Of a stretch of DNA of 64,000 nucleotides, positions 7,815-16,015 are shown in pieces. How positions within the stretch are numbered: the stretch's first letter is position 1; every line of letters starts with the position of its first letter. Origin of the DNA: CAMBRQ01 sp945870325 (GTDB lineage: Bacteria > Bacillota > Clostridia > Lachnospirales > Lachnospiraceae); NCBI RefSeq assembly GCF_050313795.1, contig NZ_JBNPMC010000011.1, positions 17,631-81,630 on the forward strand. The letters run 5' to 3'. A model generated the notes under the pieces. That model ran no database searches. It saw nothing but the letters and a program-made list of their open reading frames with translations, and was not told the origin of the DNA. A program made the translations under genes and the position numbers.

Positions 7815-8672
7815 ATGACAAAAGCAACAATTGTACTTGAAGGTGGGGCGACCAGAGGGGTGTTCACTTCAGGCGTTTTAGATTATCTGATGGAGCAGGA
7901 TCTGTATCTGTCCCATGTGATCGGTGTGTCCGCCGGTTCTTGCAATGGAGTAGACTATGTATCCAGACAGCCGGGCAGAACCAGGGATTGTATGATTCAC
8001 AGAGAGAAGGAATATAATTATTATCATGGCTTTTCGAAATTCATCAAAGAGAAGAGCCTGATGGATATGGATATGATATTTGACAAATACCCGAATGGAT
8101 TCTTCCCGTTTGATTATGATACGTATTTTGCATCTGAGATGGAATGCGAGATTGTAACAACGAATTGCGAGACGGGACAGGCAGAATATATGACGGAAAG
8201 AAGCGATAGAGACCGTCTGATGAAGATCTGCCGTGCATCCAGTAGTATGCCATTGGTTTCGCCAATCGTAAATGTAGATGGAATCCCTTATTTGGATGGC
8301 GGTCTGGCAGATTCGATTCCAGTAAAGAGAGCATTGGAATTAGGAAACGATAAAGTAGTTCTGATTCTGACCAGGAATCCGGGATACCATAAGAAACCTA
8401 CTTCCAGGGCAGTCGCGGATCTCTATCGAAAAGCCTATAAGACATATCCGAATCTGGTACGCACAACAATTCGGAGGAATTATGTGTACAATCAGCAAGT
8501 GAAGTTGATTGAGAAACTGGAAAGAGAAGGGAAGATATTCGTGTTGAGACCTTTGATTCCGACAGTATCTAGGCTTGAGAAGAATTATGATGCACTGATG
8601 CATTTCTATAATCATGGATATTATCTGATGAAGAGAGAGTATCAGGCGCTTAAGGATTATCTGGAAATATAA
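7815..8672 (+). CDS. Patatin-like phospholipase family protein
   Basis: A 285-residue protein with every patatin landmark: oxyanion loop GGATRG (10-15), nucleophile motif GVSAGS (Ser39) and catalytic Asp in DGGLADSIP (Asp161). Length and layout resemble the E. coli YjjU group of predicted esterases. The catalytic dyad would hydrolyse acyl groups from lipids; the real substrate is unknown. There is no signal peptide. A TATAAT at 7782-7787 lies 28 bases before the ATG and is a likely -10; its -35 is poor. The gene is divergent from the ABC-F gene and is followed at 20 bases by yjbQ, so yjbQ and the HD gene are probably cotranscribed with it. Confidence 0.9.
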   Translation: MTKATIVLEGGATRGVFTSGVLDYLMEQDLYLSHVIGVSAGSCNGVDYVSRQPGRTRDCMIHREKEYNYYHGFSKFIKEKSLMDMDMIFDKYPNGFFPFDYDTYFASEMECEIVTTNCETGQAEYMTERSDRDRLMKICRASSSMPLVSPIVNVDGIPYLDGGLADSIPVKRALELGNDKVVLILTRNPGYHKKPTSRAVADLYRKAYKTYPNLVRTTIRRNYVYNQQVKLIEKLEREGKIFVLRPLIPTVSRLEKNYDALMHFYNHGYYLMKREYQALKDYLEI

Positions 8673-8692
8673 GAAAGTATGGAGGGCAGATT

Positions 8693-9097
8693 ATGAACTT
8701 ATTTGAACACCGTATCTCGACAAAAAGTGCACAGCAGATGGCGAAAGTGACGAACATGATCCGGGAGGATATTGAAAAAAGCGGCATCCAGAATGGGATT
8801 GTGGTAGTGTATTCTCCGCATACTACCGCAGGTTTCACCATTAATGAGAATGCTGACCCGGATGTAGTACACGATATGCTGTATGGACTGGAAGAAGCAT
8901 TCCCGACAAGAACCAGTTATTATCAGCATATGGAAGGGAATTCCCATGCTCATATTAAGACTAGTTTTGTAGGACCATCCCAGACATTGATTCTAAATAG
9001 GGGCGAATTGGTGTTGGGAATCTGGCAGGATGTGTATTTCTGTGAATTCGACGGTCCAAGAAACCGAAAATTCTATGTAAAGATTATGGAAGGATAG
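8693..9097 (+). CDS. YjbQ family protein (UPF0047)
   Basis: A 134-residue protein with the family pattern: VVVYSPHTTAGFTINENAD, DMLYGLEEAFP, SHAHIKTSFVGPSQTL and GTWQ-like GIWQDVYFCEFDGPR. The conserved His, Asp and Glu residues form the presumed metal site. The family is often labelled secondary thiamine-phosphate synthase because E. coli YjbQ can replace ThiE weakly; its natural job is unsettled. The ATG follows GGAGGGCAGATT. It is 20 bases after the patatin gene and 12 before the HD gene, so all three are probably one operon. Confidence 0.93.
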   Translation: MNLFEHRISTKSAQQMAKVTNMIREDIEKSGIQNGIVVVYSPHTTAGFTINENADPDVVHDMLYGLEEAFPTRTSYYQHMEGNSHAHIKTSFVGPSQTLILNRGELVLGIWQDVYFCEFDGPRNRKFYVKIMEG

Positions 9098-9109
9098 AAG
9101 AAGATTACG

Positions 9110-9685
9110 ATGGATAACCGAACATTGCTGGATTTTATGGCAGTTGCTGAGAAACTAAAGTGCAATACAAGACATTCCTGGACATCCTCGGGAAGGCATG
9201 AGAGCGTGGCAGAACATACATACCGTCTGTGTGTATTTGCATGGCTTGTAAAGGAAGACATGGCAAGAGAATTCCCGGACTGTGATATGGATAAAGTTAT
9301 GAAGATGTGCCTGTTCCATGATCTGGGCGAAGCAGTGACCGGGGATGTACCATGCTTTGAGAAGAAGAAAACGGATCATGAGAAAGAGGCGAAAGCAATT
9401 GAGCATGTGGCGGGGATACTTCCGGCGGCACAGCAAGAAGAACTGTTAAGCATGATCCAGGAGTTAGAAGCCAACAAGACACCGGAAGCCAAGATTGTCC
9501 ATGCATTAGATAAGATGGAGGCATTGATTCAGCACAATGAGGCTTCGATTGATACCTGGCTTCCGTTGGAGTATGAACTTCAGATGACTTATGGGCAAGA
9601 ACAGGCGCAGTTTTCGACTTATCTTCGTTCGTTGCGTAAGACTGTGGAGCAGGATTCTGTGGATAAGATAGAAGAAGGGAAGTAG
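9110..9685 (+). CDS. HD-domain phosphohydrolase (YfbR/HDDC2-like)
   Basis: A 191-residue protein with the HD metal site: His36 in ESVAEHTYR, His70-Asp71 in LFHDLGEAVTGD and Asp134 in ALDKMEAL. The N-terminal words SWTSSGRHESVAEHTYRLC are those of the YfbR/HDDC2 group, which removes phosphate from deoxynucleoside 5'-monophosphates. A nucleotidase role is therefore likely but not shown. It is the last gene of the probable patatin-yjbQ unit; no clear terminator follows, and the large family A palindrome begins about 100 bases downstream. Confidence 0.85.
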   Translation: MDNRTLLDFMAVAEKLKCNTRHSWTSSGRHESVAEHTYRLCVFAWLVKEDMAREFPDCDMDKVMKMCLFHDLGEAVTGDVPCFEKKKTDHEKEAKAIEHVAGILPAAQQEELLSMIQELEANKTPEAKIVHALDKMEALIQHNEASIDTWLPLEYELQMTYGQEQAQFSTYLRSLRKTVEQDSVDKIEEGK

Positions 9686-9784
9686 TGGAGAAATAGATCC
9701 TTCTGCTTGATATTTCTAGGCGCTCAAGATTTTCCGTTATTCATCCAACATCGTTCTCCACGCATTCCCGCCGGAATCCTTCCC

Positions 9785-10085
9785 GTTCGTTAAGATCATA
9801 CGTAAGAATGTCAGGTAGAGAGGGGCGGTATGGTGGGGCATATCCGTAGAAGAGCTGTACAAGCCGTTCGTGAAAAAGAGGTCTGGAATTAGGAGGGCTT
9901 CTGTGCTACCAGTACAGAAGTCCAGACTATCGTGGGCGGAAAATCATCAAGATTTTACGTCCGCTATAGTCGGTGCCTAATTTCAGACCTCTTTTGAACT
10001 TACGGCTTGTAGGCGATTGGAGTCGGATGTGCCCCACCATACCGCCCCTCTCTGCCGTACACTTTACAAGTGACTCTTCACGAAC
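9785..10085. repeat. Large nested palindrome, family A (long copy)
   Basis: Almost the entire ~300 bases fold on themselves in layers. The outer arms are GTTCGTTAAGA (9785-9795) and TCTTCACGAAC (10075-10085). A 33-base stem pairs 9814-9846 with 10024-10056, with only two differences, both G-U compatible. Next come 9858-9866 with 10003-10011 (perfect, 9 bases) and 9876-9893 with 9976-9993 (18 bases, one G-U). Inside are two small hairpins, 9898-9920 and 9925-9971. No coding frame explains it. Sub-parts recur at 2121-2198 and 21964-22065. It may be a mobile palindrome (MITE- or REP-like) or a structured RNA. Confidence 0.8.
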
Positions 10086-10100
10086 AAAATTCCCCTGTTC

Positions 10101-10745
10101 TTACAAATCATCCAAGTTGATTCCCCTGGCCGTATCCATATGGCGCAACGTTATCTCATAGATATGTTCCACATCTCCCTTCTCCATCGCCTCCACGATC
10201 GCCAGGTGCTCATTATACGTATCCAGCATACGACCTTCGTGTTTAAGTGACAGTTCCGCCAGTCTGCGCATTCGATATTTGAATGTGGCGAAGATGGAAG
10301 AGAACTGCGCATTTCCGGAATACTCTATAATCTTCGTATGAAATTGGAAATCATAGTCACAGAATTCTTCAATCGAATTACTGGATTCCATAATATCTTT
10401 TAACATATCTGTAAGGAAGTGTAACTCCTTTAATAATTTCTTTACCGGACGTCTGACGGCTGATTTTGTAATCTGCAGAGTACAGTAGCATTCTAGTGCG
10501 GAGCGGACCTGGAAGGTTTCGTCTATGTCCTGCCGGGTCAGTTGATGAAGCATGATCCCTTTGCTAGGAATGATGTCAATGTATCCTTCTTGGGCAAGCC
10601 TGTGGACTGCGTCGCGGAATGGGGTACGGGATATGCCTAATTCTTTGGATAGTTTGGTCTCTGAATAGATCTTTTCAGGAGAGAGTTCTCCCTGCATAAT
10701 TAGATTTTGAAGATGCTGATATGCCTGTTCGTTTAACGGTATCAT
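10101..10745 (-). CDS. GntR family (FCD subgroup) transcriptional regulator
   Basis: A 214-residue protein: N-terminal winged helix (about residues 1-65, with SKELGISRTPFRDAVHRLAQEGYI) and a C-terminal all-helical FCD ligand domain (about 80-205) with conserved Asp and His residues for a metal and an acid ligand. FCD regulators usually bind sugar acids or other organic acids and repress the adjacent catabolic genes. AAGGAG stands before the ATG at 10745. The gene is divergent from the four-carbon acid sugar operon, whose promoter carries a perfect palindrome with a GTATAC core, as expected for this subgroup. The likely role is local repressor relieved by the acid substrate. Confidence 0.88.
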   Translation of the reverse strand: MIPLNEQAYQHLQNLIMQGELSPEKIYSETKLSKELGISRTPFRDAVHRLAQEGYIDIIPSKGIMLHQLTRQDIDETFQVRSALECYCTLQITKSAVRRPVKKLLKELHFLTDMLKDIMESSNSIEEFCDYDFQFHTKIIEYSGNAQFSSIFATFKYRMRRLAELSLKHEGRMLDTYNEHLAIVEAMEKGDVEHIYEITLRHMDTARGINLDDL

Positions 10746-10984
10746 AAAAACTCCTTATATTAAATATAAATATTTTTTTAACGAAAATGACGTAAAAAAG
10801 TCATTTGAAAGTCTGTAAATATCATACAACAATCGTGAAAATCGGTCAATAGTAAGGGTTACAGAAAATAAATATAGTTGTTCAAGATGTTAAAATCATA
10901 ACGATAAAAAAATAACAAATATAGCAAATATGCACAAAAAATGAATGATAAAACTGTAGAAAAGGGAGAAAGAAAAATAACATC

Positions 10985-11013
10985 TTGACCGGTATACCGG
11001 TATGTAGTATAGT
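10985..11013 (+). promoter_or_regulatory. Promoter with overlapping GntR/FCD operator for the acid-sugar operon
   Basis: TTGACC (10985-10990), a 17-base spacer and TATAGT (11008-11013) form a promoter 105 bases before the dehydrogenase ATG. A perfect 14-base palindrome, ACCGGTATACCGGT (10988-11001), covers the end of the -35 and half of the spacer. The core GGTATACC is the type of site bound by FCD regulators such as UxuR. A repressor here would block RNA polymerase directly. The surrounding 10746-11117 region is otherwise AT-rich and non-coding. Confidence 0.7.
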
Positions 11014-11117
11014 CAACGTAACGAAGGAAATAATGAACAGATTATTTCAAGAATGAACACTTATTGACAACAAAATGTAATCAAAAGTGAAATCAAAAAA
11101 GAAAGGAAGTAAAAAGA

Positions 11118-12005
11118 ATGAAAGTAGGATTTATTGGACTTGGTATCATGGGAAGACCAATGGCAAAGAACATGCTGAAGGCAGGCGTAGACCTGATGGT
11201 TGCCGACCTGAACAAAGAAGCAGTTGCAGACGTTGTTGCTGCAGGTGCAACGGAGGGTTCATATGCTGAGATTGGAGCAGCGTGTGAGAGAATCATCATT
11301 ATGGTTCCAAGCGGAGAGATTACGAAGTCTATCTTATTTGGCGAGAATGGAGTTGCATCTACAATTAAGGCGGGAACCGTTGTATGTGATATGAGTTCCG
11401 TTACTCCTGTAGAATCTCAGGAATGCTACAACGGTCTGAAGGAAAAAGGAGTTGGATTTGTGGATGCTCCTGTATCTGGCGGGGAGCCGGGAGCAATTGC
11501 TGGAACACTTGCAATCATGGCTGGCGGAGATGAAGAAGATTTCAATGCAATGAAAGAGTATTTTGATATCTTAGGATCTTCTGCATTGTTGATCGGTGCA
11601 TCCGGAAGCGGAAGTGTTACAAAGTTAGCGAATCAGGTAATCGTTAACAACACAATCGCAGTTGTATCAGAAGCATTCGTTCTGGCTACAAAGGCTGGCG
11701 CAGATCCGCAGAAGGTATACGAAGCAATCCGTGGAGGACTTGCAGGAAGTGCAGTTCTGGATGCTAAGATTCCAATGATCGTAGAGCGTAATTTCAAACC
11801 GGGCGGACCGATCCGTATCAACCACAAAGATATTAAGAACGTTGTAAATACAGCACATTCCATCGACGTTCCGATTCCATATACAGCACAGTTATATGAG
11901 ATTCTTCAGTCATTGAAGATTCACGGACATATGAATGATGATCACGGCGGAATCGTACAGTATTTTGAAAAACTGGCAGATGTAGAAGTTAAAAAATTCG
12001 ACTAA
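11118..12005 (+). CDS. NAD(P)-dependent beta-hydroxyacid dehydrogenase (GarR/LtnD/DenD-like)
   Basis: A 295-residue protein of the 3-hydroxyisobutyrate dehydrogenase family. It has the Rossmann motif GFIGLGIMGRPMAKN (4-18), the substrate loop DAPVSGGEPGA (116-126) and the catalytic Lys169 in SVTKLANQ. The family oxidises or reduces 2-hydroxy or 3-hydroxy acids; members include tartronate semialdehyde reductase (GarR) and L-threonate or D-erythronate 2-dehydrogenases (LtnD, DenD). Next to two DUF1537 kinases the tetronate role is attractive: oxidation of a four-carbon acid before phosphorylation. It is the first gene after the palindromic operator. Confidence 0.88.
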   Translation: MKVGFIGLGIMGRPMAKNMLKAGVDLMVADLNKEAVADVVAAGATEGSYAEIGAACERIIIMVPSGEITKSILFGENGVASTIKAGTVVCDMSSVTPVESQECYNGLKEKGVGFVDAPVSGGEPGAIAGTLAIMAGGDEEDFNAMKEYFDILGSSALLIGASGSGSVTKLANQVIVNNTIAVVSEAFVLATKAGADPQKVYEAIRGGLAGSAVLDAKIPMIVERNFKPGGPIRINHKDIKNVVNTAHSIDVPIPYTAQLYEILQSLKIHGHMNDDHGGIVQYFEKLADVEVKKFD

Positions 12006-12100
12006 GCCTTAGTCATAGCGGATGGTCGTGGCAGAAGCCAATGTTTATATGTGGTTTAAGGCTATTTGACGAAAATGAGTCTGGTTAGGAGGAAGAAAAT

Positions 12101-13525
12101 ATGGCAATCAATGTGGAAGTGTTAACTTCATATAAGAAAATTGACGAAGAATATATTGATGGTCTGTTAAAGAATGAAATTGAAGCAAACAACAAGAAAA
12201 TCGTTGTATTGGATGACGACCCGACGGGAGTTCAGACGGTTCATGACATCTCAGTATATACCAACTGGGAGAAGGACAGTATCCGTCAGGGATTTGAAGA
12301 AGAGAACAACCTGTTCTATGTATTGACGAATTCCAGAGGATTTACCGTAGAACAGACAACAAAAGCTCACAATGAGATCGCAGCAGTTGTAGACGAAGTT
12401 GCAAAAGAGACTGGAAAAGAATACATATTTATCAGTCGCAGTGACAGTACGCTTCGTGGTCATTATCCACTGGAGACGGAACTTCTGAAGAGTAATTACG
12501 AGAAGAATACAGGTAAGACGATTGATGGAGAGATTCTGTGTCCTTTCTTCAAGGAAGGTGGACGTTTTACCATCGAGAATGTACACTATGTAAAATATGG
12601 CGATGAACTTGTTCCGGCGAATGAGACAGAATTTGCAAAGGATAAGACATTTGGCTACACGGCAGCAACTATGCCGGAATATGTAGAAGAGAAGACGAAG
12701 GGAGCATATAAGGCATCTGATGTTACCTGCATCTCTCTTGAGGATATCCACAATATGGATATTGATAAGATTGAAGCGCAGTTAATGGAAGTGAAAGATT
12801 TTAACAAGATTATCGTAAATGCAGTAGATTATGTGGATGTAAAAGTATTCTGTGTTGCGCTGTATCGTGCGATGGCTAAAGGTAAAGTATTCATGTTCCG
12901 TACTGCAGCAGCAATCGTAAAAGTGATGGGAGCAGTCACGGACCAGCCGCTTCTTACCAGAAAGCAGATGGTAGTGAAAGAAACTTCAAATGGCGGAATC
13001 GTTGTAGTAGGTTCTCATACAGACAAGACAACCAAGCAGGTGGAAGCATTAAAAGAACTGTCTGATATTGAATTCATCGAATTGGATGCAACTTTAGTAA
13101 AAGATGATGCTGCATTCGAGGTAGAGGTGCAGAGATGCCTTGACAAAGAAGAGGAATGCATCAAAGCAGGAAAAACAGTGTGCTGCTATACTACGCGTGC
13201 ATTGATTACGGCTGATACCGGTGATAAGGAGGATGAACTTAGATTGTCTGTTAAGATCTCTGATGCGGTACAGTCACTGGTTGGGCGCTTAAGCATTACA
13301 CCGAGTTTCGTCATTGCGAAAGGTGGAATTACCTCTAGTGATGTAGGAACCAAAGCACTTGCTGTTAAGAAAGCCAATGTGCTGGGACAGATCAAGCCTG
13401 GAATTCCGGTATGGCAGACTGGGGAAGAGAGCAAATTCCCGATGACACCGTATGTAATCTTCCCGGGAAATGTTGGCGAGATTACAACCTTAAAAGAAGC
13501 CGTAGAGGTACTGATGAACGAATAG
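12101..13525 (+). CDS. Four-carbon acid sugar kinase family protein (DUF1537), first copy
   Basis: A 474-residue protein with the N-terminal DUF1537 motif VVLDDDPTGVQTVH (35-48), the words ISRSDSTLRGHYPLE, and a C-terminal nucleotide-binding half with AKGGITSSDVGTKAL. DUF1537 proteins phosphorylate tetronates such as D-threonate, L-threonate or D-erythronate derivatives, using ATP (established for several families). This copy carries an N-terminal extension of about 30 residues compared with the second copy. The ATG follows AGGAGGAAGAAAAT. Its product would feed PdxA2 encoded two genes on. Which tetronate isomer is the substrate cannot be read from sequence. Confidence 0.85.
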   Translation: MAINVEVLTSYKKIDEEYIDGLLKNEIEANNKKIVVLDDDPTGVQTVHDISVYTNWEKDSIRQGFEEENNLFYVLTNSRGFTVEQTTKAHNEIAAVVDEVAKETGKEYIFISRSDSTLRGHYPLETELLKSNYEKNTGKTIDGEILCPFFKEGGRFTIENVHYVKYGDELVPANETEFAKDKTFGYTAATMPEYVEEKTKGAYKASDVTCISLEDIHNMDIDKIEAQLMEVKDFNKIIVNAVDYVDVKVFCVALYRAMAKGKVFMFRTAAAIVKVMGAVTDQPLLTRKQMVVKETSNGGIVVVGSHTDKTTKQVEALKELSDIEFIELDATLVKDDAAFEVEVQRCLDKEEECIKAGKTVCCYTTRALITADTGDKEDELRLSVKISDAVQSLVGRLSITPSFVIAKGGITSSDVGTKALAVKKANVLGQIKPGIPVWQTGEESKFPMTPYVIFPGNVGEITTLKEAVEVLMNE

Positions 13526-13642
13526 TTGTCTAATGTGAACAAAAACAAACATTTTAATTGTGCGATTAGCCGAAAACATTGATAAAAAATAGATTAAATT
13601 GACATAAAAGAACAATGAGTTTTTTGTGAAAGGAGGCTGGTT

Positions 13643-14947
13643 ATGCCACAGTGTGTTGTGATAGCAGATGACCTGACGGGCGCCAATGCCACCGGTGTAC
13701 TTCTAAAGAAGATGAATTATAAAGCATATACGGTGATGAACACGGAACGGATTGAACTGTCTACCCTGTCCGACTGCGATTGTGTACTATATCCGACGGA
13801 CAGTCGGGGCGTAGACGCAGAGATTGCTTATAACCGGGTACATAATGTGTGCAGTCTTCTGAAAGGAGACGAGGTAAAGGTCTATGCAAAGAGGATCGAC
13901 AGTACTTTAAGGGGGAACTTGGGAAGTGAGACGGACGCGATGCTGGATTGTCTTGGAGAGGATTATGTAGCGATTGTAGCGCCGTGCTTCCCGTCTTCCG
14001 GAAGGATTGTAATAGGTGGCTATATGCTGGTGGATGGAATTCCGCTGCATAAGACGAATATTGCCATTGATCCAAAGACTCCAGTAAAAGTATCCGAAGC
14101 AGCAGTTCTGTTCCGTGAGCAGAGTAAGTATCAGGTGTCATCGATTCTGATGAAGGATCTGATGCATGGCAAGCATTATCTGGCGGATCTGATGAACAAG
14201 TGTGTTGCCGAAGGAAGCCGGATTCTTGTAATCGACTGTGTGACGCAGGAAGATCTGGATCTGATTGCGGATGCAGCAATAAGGAGCAAACTCAAGGTCG
14301 TAACGGTTGATCCGGGTGTGTTTACCGCAACGCTGTCAAGGAAATTAATCGTACCTTCTGAGAAGAAGGAGAAGAATAAGATCCTTGCCGTAGTGGGAAG
14401 CGTGAATCCGAATACTACCGTACAGATGGAAGAATTGTGGCTCTCTCAGAGAACGCATAACGTGTTCGTGAATACGAAGGAACTCTTAGAAGGTGATGAG
14501 AGAAGAGAGCAGGAGATTGCGCGGGTAACCAGATTGATTCTGGAGGAGTGTGATCGTAACGTAGTATCTACGGTAACCGGCGATGGAATCTATCCTGAGA
14601 ACCGGATTGATTTCAAACCTTATATGAAGCAGTATGAATGTTCGCTGGATAAGGTGACGGGAATGATTAACAGTGCATTTGCAGAGATTACTTACCGGAT
14701 ATTTAAGAGTGAGCCGACCTTCAAGGGATTATATACCAGTGGAGGTGATGTGACGGTGGCAGTGTGCGAGAAGTTTCAGACTGCCGGATTGAGCCTGATG
14801 GATGAGGTGTTGCCGCTTGCGGCGTACGGACAATTCTTAAAAGGTGAGTTCGAAGGCGTGCATATCATTACCAAGGGCGGCAGCCAGGGCGGACGCGATG
14901 CCATTAACCGATGCATTACCTATCTGAAAGAGAAACTGTATATCTAA
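13643..14947 (+). CDS. Four-carbon acid sugar kinase family protein (DUF1537), second copy
   Basis: A 434-residue protein starting with MPQCVVIADDLTGANATGV, the DUF1537 motif in its shorter form, with RIDSTLRGN in the N-terminal half and ITKGGSQGGRDAI at the end. AAAGGAGG lies before the ATG. It is clearly diverged from the first copy, with only the motifs in common to the eye, so this is not a recent tandem duplication. DUF1537 of this shorter type next to pdxA2 matches the D-threonate kinase (DtnK) arrangement. A 117-base AT-rich gap with a possible TTGACA (13598) before it may hold an extra promoter. Confidence 0.85.
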   Translation: MPQCVVIADDLTGANATGVLLKKMNYKAYTVMNTERIELSTLSDCDCVLYPTDSRGVDAEIAYNRVHNVCSLLKGDEVKVYAKRIDSTLRGNLGSETDAMLDCLGEDYVAIVAPCFPSSGRIVIGGYMLVDGIPLHKTNIAIDPKTPVKVSEAAVLFREQSKYQVSSILMKDLMHGKHYLADLMNKCVAEGSRILVIDCVTQEDLDLIADAAIRSKLKVVTVDPGVFTATLSRKLIVPSEKKEKNKILAVVGSVNPNTTVQMEELWLSQRTHNVFVNTKELLEGDERREQEIARVTRLILEECDRNVVSTVTGDGIYPENRIDFKPYMKQYECSLDKVTGMINSAFAEITYRIFKSEPTFKGLYTSGGDVTVAVCEKFQTAGLSLMDEVLPLAAYGQFLKGEFEGVHIITKGGSQGGRDAINRCITYLKEKLYI

Positions 14948-14987
14948 AAACAAATCAAATATTTATCAATGAAAGGAAGAGAATATC

Positions 14988-15986
14988 ATGAGAAAATCAC
15001 TAATCGCAGTACCTATTGGAGATCCGGCAGGAGTCGGACCAGAGATTGTTGCAAAATCAATTGCTTCAAAGGAAGTATTTGACGTAGCAGATTGTATCAT
15101 TGTCGGAGACAAGACCGTCATGGAGAATGCAATCAAGATTGTTGGAGCAGATCTTGAGGTTCATGTTATTCATGAGCCGGAAGAAGGAGATTTCCGTGAA
15201 GGAGTTTTGAATCTGATCGATTTAGGCAATGTTGACATGGCTGAATTCGAATTCGGCAAGGTCAATGGAATGTGCGGGAAAGCTGCATATGAATATATTG
15301 CAAAAAGTATTGAACTTGCGAACGATGGCAAGGTCGATGCTGTCGCTACAACGCCGATCAATAAGGAGTCTCTGCGTGCAGGTGAGATTAATTTTATCGG
15401 ACATACGGAGATCTTCGGTGCTCTTACCAATACAGAAGATCCTCTGACCATGTTCGAGACCAATGGAATGCGCGTATTCTTCCTGACGAGACACGTATCC
15501 TTAAGAGAGATGTTAGATATGATCACAAAAGAAAGAATTAAGGATTATGTCAAGCGTTGTATGGAAGCACTTAAGAAACTCGGTGTTACAGATGGAACGA
15601 TGGCAATTGCCGGACTGAATCCGCACAGTGGAGAACATGGGCTGTTCGGATGGGAAGAAGTGAATGAGATCACGCCGGCTGTTGAGGAATTACAGGCAGA
15701 GGGCTACAATGTTGTAGGACCAATCGGAGCAGATTCTGTATTCCACCAGGCTGCAATTGGAAGATATAACAGCGTATTGTCTTTGTATCATGACCAGGGA
15801 CATATTGCAACGAAAACTCTTGATTTTGAGAAGACCATTGCAATTACGAATGGCATGCCGATTCTTCGGACATCTGTAGATCACGGAACTGCATTTGATA
15901 TCGCAGGAAAGGGAATTGTAAGTGCGGTCAGCATGATCGAAGCCATACTGTTGGCGGCGAAATACGCACCCAATTTTACAAAGTAA
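14988..15986 (+). CDS. pdxA2: PdxA2: 4-phospho-D-threonate dehydrogenase family
   Basis: A 332-residue protein with PdxA-family signatures: PIGDPAGVGPEIV near the N-terminus, TTPINKESL, FIGHTEIFG, AGLNPHSGEHGLFG and YHDQGHIATK, which carry the three metal-binding His residues. PdxA proper acts on 4-phosphohydroxythreonine in vitamin B6 synthesis. PdxA2 proteins linked to DUF1537 kinases oxidise 4-phospho-D-threonate (or erythronate) and decarboxylate it to dihydroxyacetone phosphate. With no other B6 genes nearby and two kinases upstream, the catabolic role is far more likely. The ribosome site is GAAAGGAAGAG, and the gene lies 40 bases after the second kinase. Confidence 0.9.
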   Translation: MRKSLIAVPIGDPAGVGPEIVAKSIASKEVFDVADCIIVGDKTVMENAIKIVGADLEVHVIHEPEEGDFREGVLNLIDLGNVDMAEFEFGKVNGMCGKAAYEYIAKSIELANDGKVDAVATTPINKESLRAGEINFIGHTEIFGALTNTEDPLTMFETNGMRVFFLTRHVSLREMLDMITKERIKDYVKRCMEALKKLGVTDGTMAIAGLNPHSGEHGLFGWEEVNEITPAVEELQAEGYNVVGPIGADSVFHQAAIGRYNSVLSLYHDQGHIATKTLDFEKTIAITNGMPILRTSVDHGTAFDIAGKGIVSAVSMIEAILLAAKYAPNFTK

Positions 15987-16015
15987 TTCTTTAAAGAAGG
16001 AAGAGGAGGTCAATT

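Noticed and set aside
7625..7867. N-terminal extension of the ABC-F gene
   Set aside because: It would begin inside the divergent patatin gene and cross its promoter; AAGGAG before ATG 7624 fixes the start.
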